A DNA stretch of 64,000 bases from Nocardioides anomalus (GCF_011046535.1 NZ_CP049257.1:3348001-3412000); one strand, 5' to 3'; shown: positions 24,125 to 34,106, counted from the first letter of the stretch. The notes: generated by a model not told the origin, from the letters alone. Translations and numbers: made by a program.

Positions 24125-27100
24125 CGCTCACCTGCGGCTCGCCGTCGGCGCCCGCCACCACGTCGTACGACGTCGCGAGGGTCTCCTCGGCGATCAGCGC
24201 CTCGTGCGCACGGGCCGCGGCCTGCACGGCCTCGGAGCCGGCGATCGTCAACGCGATCCGGTCCGAGACCTCGAGGCCGGCGTCGCGGCGGGCCTGCTGG
24301 ACCTGGCGGACCAGGTCGCGGGCCAGGCCCTCCTGCTCGAGCTCGGGCGTCAGCGCGGCGTCGAGGACCACGAAGCCGCCGGTGGGCAGCACGCCGACGG
24401 CCGCGGACTCCTCGGCCGAGCCGGCGACGGTCTCGAGGGTGTACTCCCCCTCCTGCAGCGCCAGCCCGCCCGCGACGACCGCGCCGGACTCCGCGACCGA
24501 CCAGTCGCCGGACTTCGAGCCCTTGATGGCCTGCTGCACGTCCTTGCCCAGCCGCGGCCCCGCGGCCCGGGCGTTGACCGTGAGCTTCTGCGACACGCCG
24601 TACGACGCGGCCTCGGGCGCGCCGGCCGCGAGCAGCCGGACCGCCTTCACGTTGACCTCGTCGGCCACGATCGCCTCGAACCCCTCCAGCGCGGACGGGT
24701 CGTCGACCACGACGGTGAGCGAGGCCAGCGGCAGCCGGTTGCGCAGGTTGCGGGCCTTGCGCAGCGCCGAGGTGGCCGAGCAGACCTCGCGGACCTGGTC
24801 CATGGCCGCGACCAGGGCGTCGTCCTCGGGCAGCTCGTCGACCCGCGGCCAGTCGGTGAGGTGCACCGACCGCTCGCCGGTGAGGCCGCGCCAGACCTCC
24901 TCGGTCGTCAGCGGCAGCAGCGGCGCGGTCACCCGGCACACGGTCTCGAGCACCGTGTAGAGGGTGTCGAAGGCGTCGGCGTTGTCGCCCCAGAACCGGT
25001 CGCGGGAGCGGCGGATGTACCAGTTGGTCAGCACGTCCAGGAACTGCCGCGTGGTCTCGCACGCGTCGGCGACGGCGTAGGAGTCCATCTCGGCCGTGGC
25101 CTGCTCGACGTACTGGCGGCACTTGGCCAGGAGGTAGCGGTCCAGCGGGTCGGTGGACGTCGTCCGACGCGTGGCGTCGTACCCGGACGCGTTGGCGTAG
25201 AGCTGGAAGAAGTACCAGCTGTTCCAGAGCGGGATCATCACCACGCGCACGGCGTCGCGGATGCCCTGCTCGGTGACGACCAGGTTGCCGCCGCGCAGGA
25301 TCGGCGAGGACATCAGGAACCACCGCATCGCGTCCGCGCCGTCGCGGTCGAAGACCTCGCTGACGTCGGGGTAGTTGCGCAGCGACTTCGACATCTTGTT
25401 GCCGTCGGAGCCGAGCACGATGCCGTGACTGATGCAGTTCTCGAACGCCGGCCGGTCGAAGACGCCGGTGGCCAGGATGTGCAGCGTGTAGAACCAGCCG
25501 CGGGTCTGCCCGACGTACTCGACGATGAAGTCGGCCGGGAAGTGGTGCAGGAACCAGTCCTCGTTCTCGAACGGCACGTGGTTCTGCGCGAACGACATGG
25601 AGCCCGAGTCGAACCAGACGTCGAGGATGTCGGAGACCCGGCGCATCGTGGACCGCCCGGTCGGGTCGTCGGGGTTCGGGCGGGTCAGCTCGTCGACGTA
25701 GGGCCGGTGCAGGTCGGGGTTGCCGTCCCGGTCGCGCGGCACCCGCCCGAAGTCGCGCTCGAGCTCGGCGAACGAGCCGTAGACGTCGACGCGCGGGTAC
25801 GCCGGGTCGTCGGAGACCCACACCGGGACCGGCGAGCCCCAGAACCGGTTGCGGGTGATCGACCAGTCGCGGGCGTTCTCCAGCCACTTGCCGAACTGGC
25901 CGTCCTTGGTGTGCTCGGGCACCCAGTTGATCTGCTGGTTGAGCTCGACCATCCGCTGCTTGAACGCCGTCACCTCGACGAACCACGACGAGACGCCCTT
26001 GTAGATCAGCGGCTCGCGACAACGCCAGCAGTGCGGGTAGCTGTGGTCGTAGGTCTCGCGGCGCAGCAGCAGCGTGCCCGGTGTGACCGCGCCCGTCGTG
26101 GCCTTGAGGTCGTCGATGATGTGGGGGTTGGCGTCGAAGACCTGCATGCCGGCGTACTCGCTGACGGGCTCGGTGAACCGCCCGTCCTTGCCGACCGGCA
26201 TCACCGCCTCGATGCCTTCGCGGTCGGTGACCTCCTTGTCGACCTCACCGAAGGCACCGGCGCTGTGCACCAGCCCGGTGCCGTCGGTGGTCGTGACGGC
26301 CTCGTCGGCGGCCACGACACGGAAGGCGTGGGCGTGGCCCGCGTAGTAGCGGAACGGCGGGGTGTAGGTCAGCCCCACCAGCTCCTGGCCCTTGCCACGC
26401 CACACGACCTGCGGGGCGTCGCCCAGCTCGCGGGCGTACACCGCGAGGCGGGCCTCGGCGAACACCAGGGTGGCGCCGTCGTGCGCGACCCCGACGTAGT
26501 CGATGTCGGTGCCGACCATCACCGCGAGGTTGCTGGGCAGCGTCCACGGGGTCGTCGTCCAGATCATCAGCTTGGCGTCGTGGAGCTCGCCGTCGGACGT
26601 GATCGGGAAGCCGACCGTGACCGCCGGGTCCTGGCGGTTCTGGTAGACGTCGTCGTCCATGCGCAGCTCGTGGTTGGACAGCGGCGTCTCGTCGTTCCAG
26701 CAGTAGGGCAGCACGCGGAAGCCCTCGTAGACGTGGCCCTTGTCGTAGAGCTGCTTGAACGCCCAGATCACCGACTCCATGTAGTCGGGCTGGTAGGTGC
26801 GGTAGTCGTGGTCGAAGTCCACCCACCGCGCCTGGCGGGTGACGTAGTCGCGCCACTCGCCGGTGTACTTCATCACCGACGCGCGGCAGGCCTCGTTGAA
26901 CTTCTCGATGCCCAGCTCGAGGATCTCGTCGGTGGTCTTGATGCCGTTGAGCCGCATCGCCTCGAGCTCGGCCGGCAGCCCGTGGGTGTCCCACCCGAAG
27001 CGCCGCTCGACGCGCCGCCCGCGCATGGTCTGGTAGCGCGGCACCACGTCCTTGACGTAGCCCGTCAGCAGGTGGCCGTAGTGCGGCAGTCCGTTGGCGA

Positions 27101-27284
27101 ACGGCGGGCCGTCGTAGAAGACGAACTCGTTGGACCCGTCCTCCCCCGCCTCGCGCGCCTCGACGCTGGCCTGGAAGGTGCCGTCGGCGGCCCAGTAGTC
27201 GAGCACCGCCTGCTCGATCTCGGGGAAGCGCGGGCTCGAGGGGACGCCGTGGGCGCCGGACGTCGAGGCCTTGGGGTAGCTCAT
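24111..27284 (-). CDS. ileS: Isoleucyl-tRNA synthetase
   Basis: Charges tRNA-Ile. ATG 27284 gives 1057 residues, normal for the long actinobacterial/eukaryote-like IleRS type. The HIGH motif is PHYGHLLTG near residue 57, KMSKS is in [10 protein letters not shown], and editing-domain and anticodon-binding regions follow ([34 protein letters not shown]). The frame is open further upstream but that part is the T-box leader. Expression should respond to uncharged tRNA-Ile through that leader. Confidence 0.96.
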   Translation of the reverse strand: MSYPKASTSGAHGVPSSPRFPEIEQAVLDYWAADGTFQASVEAREAGEDGSNEFVFYDGPPFANGLPHYGHLLTGYVKDVVPRYQTMRGRRVERRFGWDTHGLPAELEAMRLNGIKTTDEILELGIEKFNEACRASVMKYTGEWRDYVTRQARWVDFDHDYRTYQPDYMESVIWAFKQLYDKGHVYEGFRVLPYCWNDETPLSNHELRMDDDVYQNRQDPAVTVGFPITSDGELHDAKLMIWTTTPWTLPSNLAVMVGTDIDYVGVAHDGATLVFAEARLAVYARELGDAPQVVWRGKGQELVGLTYTPPFRYYAGHAHAFRVVAADEAVTTTDGTGLVHSAGAFGEVDKEVTDREGIEAVMPVGKDGRFTEPVSEYAGMQVFDANPHIIDDLKATTGAVTPGTLLLRRETYDHSYPHCWRCREPLIYKGVSSWFVEVTAFKQRMVELNQQINWVPEHTKDGQFGKWLENARDWSITRNRFWGSPVPVWVSDDPAYPRVDVYGSFAELERDFGRVPRDRDGNPDLHRPYVDELTRPNPDDPTGRSTMRRVSDILDVWFDSGSMSFAQNHVPFENEDWFLHHFPADFIVEYVGQTRGWFYTLHILATGVFDRPAFENCISHGIVLGSDGNKMSKSLRNYPDVSEVFDRDGADAMRWFLMSSPILRGGNLVVTEQGIRDAVRVVMIPLWNSWYFFQLYANASGYDATRRTTSTDPLDRYLLAKCRQYVEQATAEMDSYAVADACETTRQFLDVLTNWYIRRSRDRFWGDNADAFDTLYTVLETVCRVTAPLLPLTTEEVWRGLTGERSVHLTDWPRVDELPEDDALVAAMDQVREVCSATSALRKARNLRNRLPLASLTVVVDDPSALEGFEAIVADEVNVKAVRLLAAGAPEAASYGVSQKLTVNARAAGPRLGKDVQQAIKGSKSGDWSVAESGAVVAGGLALQEGEYTLETVAGSAEESAAVGVLPTGGFVVLDAALTPELEQEGLARDLVRQVQQARRDAGLEVSDRIALTIAGSEAVQAAARAHEALIAEETLATSYDVVAGADGEPQVSVSRV

Positions 27285-27505
27285 CGCTGCTGTCTCCTGT
27301 GATCGGTCCTGCCGGTGCTGATCACAGGGACGGCCTCCGTCACGCGGGAGCCGCGGTACCACCCTGCTTGCCCTCCGGTGCCGCTGGAGGACCCCTCGTT
27401 CACGGCTGTGACGGGCCTACCCGCCGGGTTCTACTGACCCCTGCCGACCTCGGTCGACGGGGGCGTTCTTCCCGGGGCTCGCCGCTGATGACGGCTCGAG
27501 CGCCT
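27285..27505 (-). promoter_or_regulatory. T-box riboswitch controlling ileS translation
   Basis: On the minus strand the T-box core GGGTGGTACCGCGG is at 27364-27351. Upstream a very short stem I can form (GCCG...CGGC) with loop UCAUCAG, offering AUC as the isoleucine specifier. Just before the start, CUGUGAUC and GAUCACAG form a hairpin that runs into the AGGAGA ribosome site. This layout fits the ultra-short stem I, translational T-boxes described for actinobacterial ileS. Confidence 0.88.
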
Positions 27506-27554
27506 GTGCCGCCCAGCGTACGGCGCGCGCCCGAGCGCGCGCGAATCAGTCGGC

Positions 27555-28457
27555 TCAGCGCTCCTCGGGTCGCGGGGAGGGCCCGCGCGGACCGCGCCGC
27601 CCCGGATCGGGGTCCGTCGGCGGCGGCGCGAGCGGGTCGCGGCCGTCCTCGCCACCGGCCAGGTCGACACCGGTGTCGACCACCGCGCCGGCGACCACGC
27701 TCCAGGGCGTGGAGCTGACGGCGGCGTCCACGCCCGCGCCCGCCACGGTGGAGACGACGACGCCGGCGTCGGTGTCGTCGAACTCGCCGGGCTCGCCCTT
27801 CCCGAGCGCCAGGGCGGCGCCGCCGACGCTCAGCGCGAAGTCGACCTTGCTCGACACCGCGCTCGCCGCGCCGGTGGCCAGGTTCTTGGCCAGCGCGGAG
27901 CCGATCTCCCCCGGCGTCGGGCCGAGGTGGGCGCGGCGGCGCTCGGCCTGGACCGCCAGGTCGAGCTCGCCGTGCACCCAGTCCCGGAAGGTCTGGTGGG
28001 CCTCGTCGACCTCCTGCCCCAGGTCCTGCAGGAGGATCTCCAGGTCGGCCTCGTGGTCCTTGGCCGCGGCCTCCGCGTCGTCGGCGGGCACGCCGATGTC
28101 GGTCCGGTCCACGTGCCGGATGCGGGTGCCGGTCACGACGAGCCCGGCGTCGCGCGCCCGGCCGCGGATGCGCTCCATCCAGTTCTCCCGCTGCTGCATG
28201 CGGGTGGCGAGGACGTCGAGCAGGTCGGCCGCACGCCCGATGCGGGCGGCCTCCGCGTCACAGCTGGCCACGACCGCGCGCGCCGCCCGCGAGTACGTCG
28301 ACGCCGCCTGCCCGCCCCACTCGCCCCCGACCAGCTGCCGGGCCGCCTGGGTGTGCTGGGCGGCGCGCTCCACCGCCGCCTGGTAGGTCCCGCGCAGCCA
28401 GTCGGCCACCGCCCGGACCTGGTCGGGCTCGCCCTCGACCTCGGTCTCGACGATCAC
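27555..28457 (-). CDS. WXG100/ESX-substrate-like protein with long C-terminal region
   Basis: A 300-residue protein. The N-terminal ~100 residues are a helical hairpin with GGEWGGQAASTYSRAA, resembling the WxG turn of ESX-secreted proteins. A coiled middle follows, then a Gly/Ala/Val-rich segment (FALSVGGAALALGKG, VVSTVAGAGVDAAV) and a proline-rich tail. It overlaps the upstream 92-residue gene by 4 bp. No secretion machinery is near. It may be an ESX-exported structural or toxin protein; no catalytic motif is visible. Confidence 0.5.
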   Translation of the reverse strand: MIVETEVEGEPDQVRAVADWLRGTYQAAVERAAQHTQAARQLVGGEWGGQAASTYSRAARAVVASCDAEAARIGRAADLLDVLATRMQQRENWMERIRGRARDAGLVVTGTRIRHVDRTDIGVPADDAEAAAKDHEADLEILLQDLGQEVDEAHQTFRDWVHGELDLAVQAERRRAHLGPTPGEIGSALAKNLATGAASAVSSKVDFALSVGGAALALGKGEPGEFDDTDAGVVVSTVAGAGVDAAVSSTPWSVVAGAVVDTGVDLAGGEDGRDPLAPPPTDPDPGRRGPRGPSPRPEER

Positions 28458-28732
28458 GGCAGCCTCTTCACGGCGATGCGGAAGCCCTGCGCGAGGTGCA
28501 GGTCGGTGGCCTCGATGTTGTCGGTGGCCTCCTGGACGTGCATGGCCAGGACGTCGTTGACCTCCGCGACGTGGTCGCCGACGGACCTGAGGGCGTCGAG
28601 CAGCCGGTGCACCTGACCGGTGGCCTCGCCGGCGTCGGACCCGGGTGGGTCGAACGGGGCCACCGCATCGGCGGCGGCGTGGTGGGCGGCCATCACCGTG
28701 GCGGCCGCGTGCGGGTCCAGGCGCAGCGTCAT
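28454..28732 (-). CDS. Small helical ESX-partner-like protein
   Basis: A 92-residue protein that is almost fully helical (VHRLLDALRSVGDHVAEVNDVLAMHVQEATDNIEA), the size of WXG100 partners but without a clear WxG. It is the first gene of a two-gene operon with the WXG-like protein, with overlapping ATG/stop (28454-28457). The pair organisation is what supports a heterodimer of ESX type. Confidence 0.5.
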   Translation of the reverse strand: MTLRLDPHAAATVMAAHHAAADAVAPFDPPGSDAGEATGQVHRLLDALRSVGDHVAEVNDVLAMHVQEATDNIEATDLHLAQGFRIAVKRLP

Positions 28733-28807
28733 GCGTCAGGGTCTACCCGGCACGGGGGCCGTCGAATCCGGCTTGCCCCTCGACCGCGGCTCTGGTCGGG
28801 TGGGCGC

Positions 28808-29341
28808 GTGAGCGACACCTGGCTGCCGTCCGAGGAGGACCCCCGCACCATCACCGATCAGCCGCGGGGCGAGCGGGCGGTGGTCGAGGGCTACCTGCGC
28901 CACTACCGGAAGACCTTCGAGCTCAAGCTGCAGGGCCTCGACCCCACGCAGCTGGCCCAGCGGTCGGTGCCGCCGTCGTCGATGTCGCTGCTCGGGCTGC
29001 TGCGGCACCTGGCCGGGGTCGAGCAGTCCTGGAACGTCCGCGCGCTGCAGGGGCGCCACGACGCACCACGGCTGGCCTCGTCGGGGACGGACCGCGACGA
29101 CGACTTCGACGGCGCCGAGGGCACCCAGGAGTGCGTGGACCAGGCATGGGCGGACTGGCGGCGCGAGGTGGCCGACGCCGAGGCGTGGCTGGCGGGCGAC
29201 GACTACGACCGGGTGGTCGACGTGCGCGGCGACGAGATCGAGGTGCGCGACGTCGTGGTGCACCTGGTCGAGGAGTACGCGCGACACTGCGGTCACGCGG
29301 ACCTGCTTCGTGAGTGCGTCGACGGGAGGACGGGACAGTGA
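28808..29341 (+). CDS. DinB-family protein (DUF664), copy 1
   Basis: A 177-residue four-helix DinB/YfiT-like protein. Metal-ligand histidines are in LLRHLAGVEQSW and EEYARHCGHADLLRE. Members are metal-dependent thiol-linked enzymes or maleylpyruvate isomerase/mycothiol transferase-like proteins, fitting a mycothiol-making host. The next gene overlaps its stop by 4 bp and encodes a paralogue. Confidence 0.8.
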   Translation: MSDTWLPSEEDPRTITDQPRGERAVVEGYLRHYRKTFELKLQGLDPTQLAQRSVPPSSMSLLGLLRHLAGVEQSWNVRALQGRHDAPRLASSGTDRDDDFDGAEGTQECVDQAWADWRREVADAEAWLAGDDYDRVVDVRGDEIEVRDVVVHLVEEYARHCGHADLLRECVDGRTGQ

Positions 29342-29826
29342 GCGAGCTGGAGGCGCTGCGGCGCTGGCTGCGCGAGGCGCGAGGCGTGGTCGAGGCCAAG
29401 GCGGCGGGGCTGAGCGCCGAGCAGCTGGCGGCCAGGTCGGTGCCGCCGTCGGAGCTGTCGGTGCTGGGGCTGGTGCGCCACCTGGCGCAGATGGAGCACT
29501 ACTGGTTCGTGGTCACGCTCTCGCGCACCGACGAGCCGCGACCGTTCTTCCCCGCCGGCGACTGGGCGGCCCAGTTCCGCGACGCGGTGGCCGACGACGC
29601 CGTGGTCGAGGAGGCGTTCTCGACCTGGCGCGCGGTGCGCGCGCGGGCCGATGCGGTGCTGGACGGCCTGGAGCAGTCCGACCTCGACTTCGTGTGGGAC
29701 CCCGACGACCGGATCGGCTCGGTGCGCGAGGTGCTGGAGCAGGTGGTCTACGAGTACTCCCGGCACTGCGGCCACCTCGACCTGCTCCGCGAGGCCATCG
29801 ACGGCGAGACCGGCGAGGAGCGCTGA
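29338..29826 (+). CDS. DinB-family protein (DUF664), copy 2
   Basis: A 162-residue paralogue of the preceding gene, sharing RSVPPSELSVLGLVRHLAQMEHYW and EYSRHCGHLDLLREAIDG. GTG 29338 has a GGGAGG ribosome site and overlaps the previous stop (GTGA), indicating co-translation; the longer frame starting at 29314 is less likely. The two may form a heterodimer or act on related substrates, possibly with mycothiol. Confidence 0.8.
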   Translation: MSELEALRRWLREARGVVEAKAAGLSAEQLAARSVPPSELSVLGLVRHLAQMEHYWFVVTLSRTDEPRPFFPAGDWAAQFRDAVADDAVVEEAFSTWRAVRARADAVLDGLEQSDLDFVWDPDDRIGSVREVLEQVVYEYSRHCGHLDLLREAIDGETGEER

Positions 29827-29827
29827 C

Positions 29828-30931
29828 TCACTCCACGCGCATGACCTCGAGCCCGAGCCAGGCGGCCAGGGCCTCGATCTCGGCCTCGACGGCGTCCCGC
29901 GTGGCCGCGGGCCAGTCGAAGTCCTCGTGCACCCGGTCCACCCGCAGCACGCCCTCCTCGGGCTCGGCGGTCGCGTCGAGCTTGCCCACGAGCAGGTCCT
30001 CGTGGAGCACGGGCAGGGCGTAGTAACCCCAGATCCGCTGCTCCACCGGCTTGTACATCTCCAGCAGGTAGTCGAAGCCGAACAGCTGGTCCAGCCGCCG
30101 GCGGTCCTGGACCAGCCGGTCGAACGGCGAGAGCAGGGCGGTCCGGCCGGTGAAGGGACGCTCGAGCAGCGCGGGGTCGACCCGCCACTCCCCCCGCACG
30201 CCCTCGACGACCGCGGGCTCGCCGGCCTCGCCGACGTCGTACTCCCCGCCGAGCGCGGCCGGGTTGCGGCTGCGCCCGAGACCGAGCGCGCGGAGCCGGC
30301 GCTCGTGGAGGGTGCGCTGGGCCTCGTCGGGCTCGGGCACAGGATCGTCGGGGTAGACCCGCTCGGCGAGGTCCCACAGCTTCTGCCGGCCCTCGCGCCC
30401 CGCCGCGGCCACCTCGCCGCGCTCGACCATGTTCTTGAGCAGCATCGTGACGTTGCGGTGGTTGTTCCACCCCGACGACGGCCACGGCACCTCGCAGGTG
30501 TCGTCGAAGGCGCTGGCCGGCAGCGGTCCCTCGCGGCGCAGCAGGTCGAGGATCTCGCGGCGGCACCCGTCGTTGGCCTCCACCCAGCGCGCGACGTCGA
30601 GCTGCCACTGCCGCAGCGGCTCGCGCCCGGGCCAGATCGTCATCTCGGCGCGGAACAGCGCCATGTCCTCGCTCGGCCGGATGAACCCGTGGTGCTCGAT
30701 GAGCACCTGCTGGTCGATGAGGTCGGCGAGCTCGTCGCGGTCGTACGCTGCGCCGAGCCGGCTCCAGAGCACCAGGTCGGCGGTGGGCGCGCCGAGCGGG
30801 GCGGTCGGCTCGTTCTGCACCAGCGTCAGGTGCCGGACCACCTCGAGCACCGACGTCGGCCGCTCGGCGTCGAGCAGCTGCGCCCGCAGCGCGATGCGCC
30901 GGGCGTCCTCCCGACTGAGCTGGTGCACCAC
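29828..30931 (-). CDS. Winged-helix protein of the YcaQ/AlkZ (HTH_42) family
   Basis: A 367-residue protein of the HTH_42 family, whose studied members (AlkZ, YcaQ) are DNA glycosylases that excise crosslinked or bulky bases. N-terminal winged helices and a C-terminal beta part (IWGYYALPVLHEDLLVGKLD) are typical. The catalytic loop reads LVQNEP, unlike the QxQ or QxD of characterised enzymes, so activity is uncertain. Start 30931 lies 6 nt after TAGGGT. It ends 1 bp from the convergent DinB gene. Confidence 0.78.
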   Translation of the reverse strand: MVHQLSREDARRIALRAQLLDAERPTSVLEVVRHLTLVQNEPTAPLGAPTADLVLWSRLGAAYDRDELADLIDQQVLIEHHGFIRPSEDMALFRAEMTIWPGREPLRQWQLDVARWVEANDGCRREILDLLRREGPLPASAFDDTCEVPWPSSGWNNHRNVTMLLKNMVERGEVAAAGREGRQKLWDLAERVYPDDPVPEPDEAQRTLHERRLRALGLGRSRNPAALGGEYDVGEAGEPAVVEGVRGEWRVDPALLERPFTGRTALLSPFDRLVQDRRRLDQLFGFDYLLEMYKPVEQRIWGYYALPVLHEDLLVGKLDATAEPEEGVLRVDRVHEDFDWPAATRDAVEAEIEALAAWLGLEVMRVE

Positions 30932-30976
30932 GGCTCGACCCTAGGAGGCAGCGCCGACGGCGGGTACCGCTCCGCC

Positions 30977-31123
30977 ATGGCGGACAAGAAGGGCAAGGGG
31001 TCGAGCACGGCCCAGAAGGCGAACGCGAAGGCGGCCGAGGAGGGGAAGAAGAACCCCCGGAAGTCCTCCGCGGCGCAGGCCGAGCTGGGCAAGAAGGGCG
31101 GCAAGACCCAGAAGAAGTCCTGA
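30977..31123 (+). CDS. Very small lysine-rich protein
   Basis: A 48-residue basic protein (MADKKGKGSSTAQKANAK to GGKTQKKS) with about one third lysine. It has no hydrophobic core and resembles disordered nucleic-acid-binding peptides. It sits between the divergent YcaQ-like gene and dapD, and its stop lies 26 bp before dapD. The ATG and the unusual lysine content against a GC-rich background support it being real. Confidence 0.55.
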   Translation: MADKKGKGSSTAQKANAKAAEEGKKNPRKSSAAQAELGKKGGKTQKKS

Positions 31124-31148
31124 GCCGGCTCACCCCTAGGGTTGGCGC

Positions 31149-32087
31149 GTGAGCGACGGAGCCTGGGGACACGCGCTGGTCACGCTGGACGAGGGCGGCG
31201 CGGTGCTCGACGCCTGGTTCCCGCGGCCCGCCATGGGCGGCCACGACGGCAGCGACGCACCCGCGAGCCTGACCGCCCTGGCCGGGTCGGACGACGTGCG
31301 CCGGGTCACGCGCGAGGTGCGCCTGGTCGAGATCGCCGACCTGCAGGAGGCGCCCGCGTCCACCGAGGACGTCTGGCTGCGGCTGCACCTGCTCAGCCAC
31401 CGGCTGGTCCGGCCGCGGACCGTCTCCCTCGACGGGCAGTTCGGGCTGCTGGCCAACGTCGTGTGGACCAGCGCCGGGCCGTGCGCGGTCGCGGGCTTCG
31501 AGGAGACCCGGGCCCGGCTGATGGCCGACGGGCAGCGGGTCACGGTGTTCGGCGTGGACAAGTTCCCGCGCATGGTCGACTACGTCCTGCCCAGTGGCGT
31601 GCGCATCGGCGACGCCGACCGGGTCCGCCTCGGCGCGCACCTGGCCGAGGGCACGACCGTGATGCACGAGGGGTTCGTGAACTTCAACGCCGGCACCCTC
31701 GGCACCTCGATGGTCGAGGGCCGGATCTCCGCCGGCGTGGTGGTCGACGCCGACTCCGACGTGGGCGGCGGCGCCTCGATCATGGGCACGCTCTCCGGCG
31801 GTGGCACCGAGGTCGTCTCGGTCGGCCGGCGCTGCCTGATCGGCGCGAACGCCGGTCTCGGCATCTCGCTGGGCGACGACTGCGTCGTCGAGGCGGGCTG
31901 CTACGTCACCGCCGGGACCAAGGTGACGATCACCGACATCGAGGGCAAGCCGAAGGTCGTCAAGGCCCGCGACCTGTCCGGCGCCGACAACGTGCTGTTC
32001 CGCCGCAACTCCGTCACCGGAGCGATCGAGGCCGTGCCGTGGCGCAGCGACGGCGTCGCGCTGAACGCCGTGCTCCACGCCAACTAG
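31149..32087 (+). CDS. dapD: Tetrahydrodipicolinate N-succinyltransferase
   Basis: Succinylates tetrahydrodipicolinate in lysine/diaminopimelate synthesis. The 312-residue protein has an N-terminal domain and a left-handed beta-helix of hexapeptide repeats ([41 protein letters not shown]). This corresponds to the actinobacterial DapD group. GTG 31149 follows a TAGGGT box by 6 nt and should be leaderless. It is convergent with a membrane protein gene, 1 bp apart. Confidence 0.93.
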   Translation: MSDGAWGHALVTLDEGGAVLDAWFPRPAMGGHDGSDAPASLTALAGSDDVRRVTREVRLVEIADLQEAPASTEDVWLRLHLLSHRLVRPRTVSLDGQFGLLANVVWTSAGPCAVAGFEETRARLMADGQRVTVFGVDKFPRMVDYVLPSGVRIGDADRVRLGAHLAEGTTVMHEGFVNFNAGTLGTSMVEGRISAGVVVDADSDVGGGASIMGTLSGGGTEVVSVGRRCLIGANAGLGISLGDDCVVEAGCYVTAGTKVTITDIEGKPKVVKARDLSGADNVLFRRNSVTGAIEAVPWRSDGVALNAVLHAN

Positions 32088-32088
32088 G

Positions 32089-32760
32089 TCAGACCAGGTT
32101 CACCGCGCGGGCGGCCACGCCGGCCACGGTGAGCAGCGCGGTCGAGGACGCCAGCATGAACAGCACCTTGAACGGCCGGCTCAACGGCATCGCGTCGGTC
32201 GGGCTGAACGCCGTCGACGCCGTGAAGGCGACGAACAGGTAGTCCAGGAACGCCGGCCGCCAGGCGTCGTACCCGTCCAGCGTCATCTGCGGAAAGAGCA
32301 GGTCGGGCTCGTCCTCGGGCGCGGGGTGCCGCGGGTCGCGGGCCTGCGGGCCGCCGCGGTCGAGCTCCCAGAAGACCACCGCGACCGCCACCACGTTGGT
32401 CAGCAGCACGACGACGGCGGCGCGGACCAGGTCCGAGCCCGCGAACGACGTGCCGCCGGCGATCAGCACGAGCAGGTGCACGACCCGCACCGTGTTGACG
32501 CCGAGCACCGCGAACGCCGACACCAGGGCCAGGACCCGGAGCGCAGGGTGCTGCGGGTCCTCGTCGAGCAGCACGGGGTTGGCCACGACCAGCGGGACGA
32601 GCAGCACCAGCTGCACCAGCGGCACCAGCCAGGGCGGCCCGAGGCTGACCCGCTCCGGCAGGGCCACCTGGGCGGCCAGGACGAGCACGACGGCCACCGT
32701 CGCCGGCCAGCGGCGGCGGTGCGCGACGGAGGCTCCCGTGGTGGCCACGCCGCCGATCAT
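32089..32760 (-). CDS. Multi-pass membrane protein (DUF1345-like)
   Basis: A ~223-residue protein with five to six transmembrane helices. The late helices read LDYLFVAFTASTAFSPTDAMPLSRPFKVLFMLASSTALLTVAGVAARAVNL, split here as loop and helix, resembling DUF1345 proteins (related to ion-channel-like families). ATG 32760 or the GTG four codons later could start it. Function unknown. Confidence 0.62.
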   Translation of the reverse strand: MIGGVATTGASVAHRRRWPATVAVVLVLAAQVALPERVSLGPPWLVPLVQLVLLVPLVVANPVLLDEDPQHPALRVLALVSAFAVLGVNTVRVVHLLVLIAGGTSFAGSDLVRAAVVVLLTNVVAVAVVFWELDRGGPQARDPRHPAPEDEPDLLFPQMTLDGYDAWRPAFLDYLFVAFTASTAFSPTDAMPLSRPFKVLFMLASSTALLTVAGVAARAVNLV

Positions 32761-32797
32761 CCCCGACCGGCTTGGTCCGGATCGCCACAATCGCCGG

Positions 32798-33754
32798 GTG
32801 AGGAGGGGGATCGCGGTCGGCGCGGGCGTCGTGGTGCTGGCGCTGCTGGCCGCGGTCGGGTGGTTCGCCGTGCGCGGCGACAAGATCCCGTTCCTGGCCC
32901 CCGACCAGTGCGTCGCTGACGTGGGCGGGCGCACCGTGGTCCTCGACCCGAGCCAGGCGCGGTACGCCGGCCTGATCGCGGCCATCGCCGTCGAGCGCGG
33001 ACTGCCGGCACGGGCCGCCTCGATCGCCCTCGCCGCGGCGTACCAGGAGTCGGACCTGCGCAACCTGCGCGGCGGCGACCGGGACTCCGCCGGGCTCTTC
33101 CAGCAGCGACCCTCCCAGGGCTGGGGCACGCTCGCCGAGGTCCGCGACCCGGCGCACGCGGCCAACGCGTTCTACGACGCCCTGGTCAAGGTGCCCGGCT
33201 ACGAGGCGCTGGAGATCACCGTGGCGGCCCAGGAGGTCCAGCGCTCGGGCTTCCCCGACGCCTACGCCGACCACGAGGCCGACGCCCGCGTGCTGGCCTC
33301 CGCGCTCACCGGCAACTCCCCGCGCGCCTTCAGCTGCCGGCTCGGCGACACCGACGCCGGCCCGGCCGCCCTGGAGGACTCCGGGCTGACCGAGCGCGCC
33401 GACGCCGTACGCCGCGACGTGGCCTCCCTGTTCCCGCAGCAGCCCCTCGGCGGCTTCGAGCCCGGCGGCGTCTCGACCGGCCACATGCCCGGCTCGGCGC
33501 ACTACGACGGGCGCGCGGTGGACGTCTTCGTGCGCCCGATCAGCCCGCGCAACAAGACCCGCGGCTGGGCCATCGCGCAGTACCTCGTCAGCCAGGCCGA
33601 CCGCCTCGACGTCAAGACCGTCATCTTCGACGCCCGCATCTGGACCGCCGGCGCCCGCTCCGGCGACGGCTGGCGCGACTACGACCCACCCGACCGTCCC
33701 GGCGACCGGGCCGTCCTCGAGCACCGCGACCACGTCCACGTGGACGTGTACTGA
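32798..33754 (+). CDS. Secreted cell-wall hydrolase: lysozyme-like plus M15-like domains
   Basis: A 318-residue exported protein. After a signal anchor, the segment AAAYQESDLRNLRGGDRDSAGLFQQRP resembles a transglycosylase/lysozyme-like domain with its Glu. The C-terminal part has GSAHYDGRAVDVF (HxxGxAxD) and HRDHVHVDVY (HxH), the zinc-ligand pattern of M15 D-Ala-D-Ala peptidases. It may cleave both glycan and peptide. GTG 32798 lies 6 nt after a CACAAT box. Whether each domain is active is not known. Confidence 0.72.
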   Translation: MRRGIAVGAGVVVLALLAAVGWFAVRGDKIPFLAPDQCVADVGGRTVVLDPSQARYAGLIAAIAVERGLPARAASIALAAAYQESDLRNLRGGDRDSAGLFQQRPSQGWGTLAEVRDPAHAANAFYDALVKVPGYEALEITVAAQEVQRSGFPDAYADHEADARVLASALTGNSPRAFSCRLGDTDAGPAALEDSGLTERADAVRRDVASLFPQQPLGGFEPGGVSTGHMPGSAHYDGRAVDVFVRPISPRNKTRGWAIAQYLVSQADRLDVKTVIFDARIWTAGARSGDGWRDYDPPDRPGDRAVLEHRDHVHVDVY

Positions 33755-33935
33755 CGCCTCCCCTGGCCCCGACCGACCCCCAGCGGGGTCAGTCGGGCCG
33801 GTCGGGCGGTAGTCCGATCGGACGATTTCCACAGGGATTCGGGCGCAGTTCGTGCACACCCGGGGGTGCGGGAGTACAACAGTCTTGGATCGTTCGAACC
33901 CCGGGGAGGGGTTCGACCACGGGGAGGGAACCCAC

Positions 33936-34106
33936 ATGTGCACCCACACTCCGGCGTGCCCGGACAGCCGAGCCACCGACTGCTGCACCGCCCACGTCGT
34001 CGCCGACCGCAGCGGCCAGGGCTGGTGCCGCCTCTGCAACGGCATCATCCTGTTCGACGACGGCCACTACCTGACACCTGAGGGACACGACCAGCTGATC
34101 GCTTAG
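33936..34106 (+). CDS. DUF5999 small cysteine/histidine-rich protein
   Basis: A 56-residue protein (MCTHTPACPDSRATDCC to PEGHDQLIA) that matches DUF5999, a small actinobacterial family with conserved Cys/His that probably binds zinc. ATG 33936 has a strong GGGGAGGGA ribosome site 5 nt upstream; an upstream in-frame start is poorer. It precedes the first structured repeat. Function unknown. Confidence 0.8.
   Translation: MCTHTPACPDSRATDCCTAHVVADRSGQGWCRLCNGIILFDDGHYLTPEGHDQLIA

Noticed and set aside
28496..29341. Longer start for the first DinB gene at 28496
   Set aside because: The added N-terminus is antisense to the ESX-like gene; GTG 28808 begins the conserved part.
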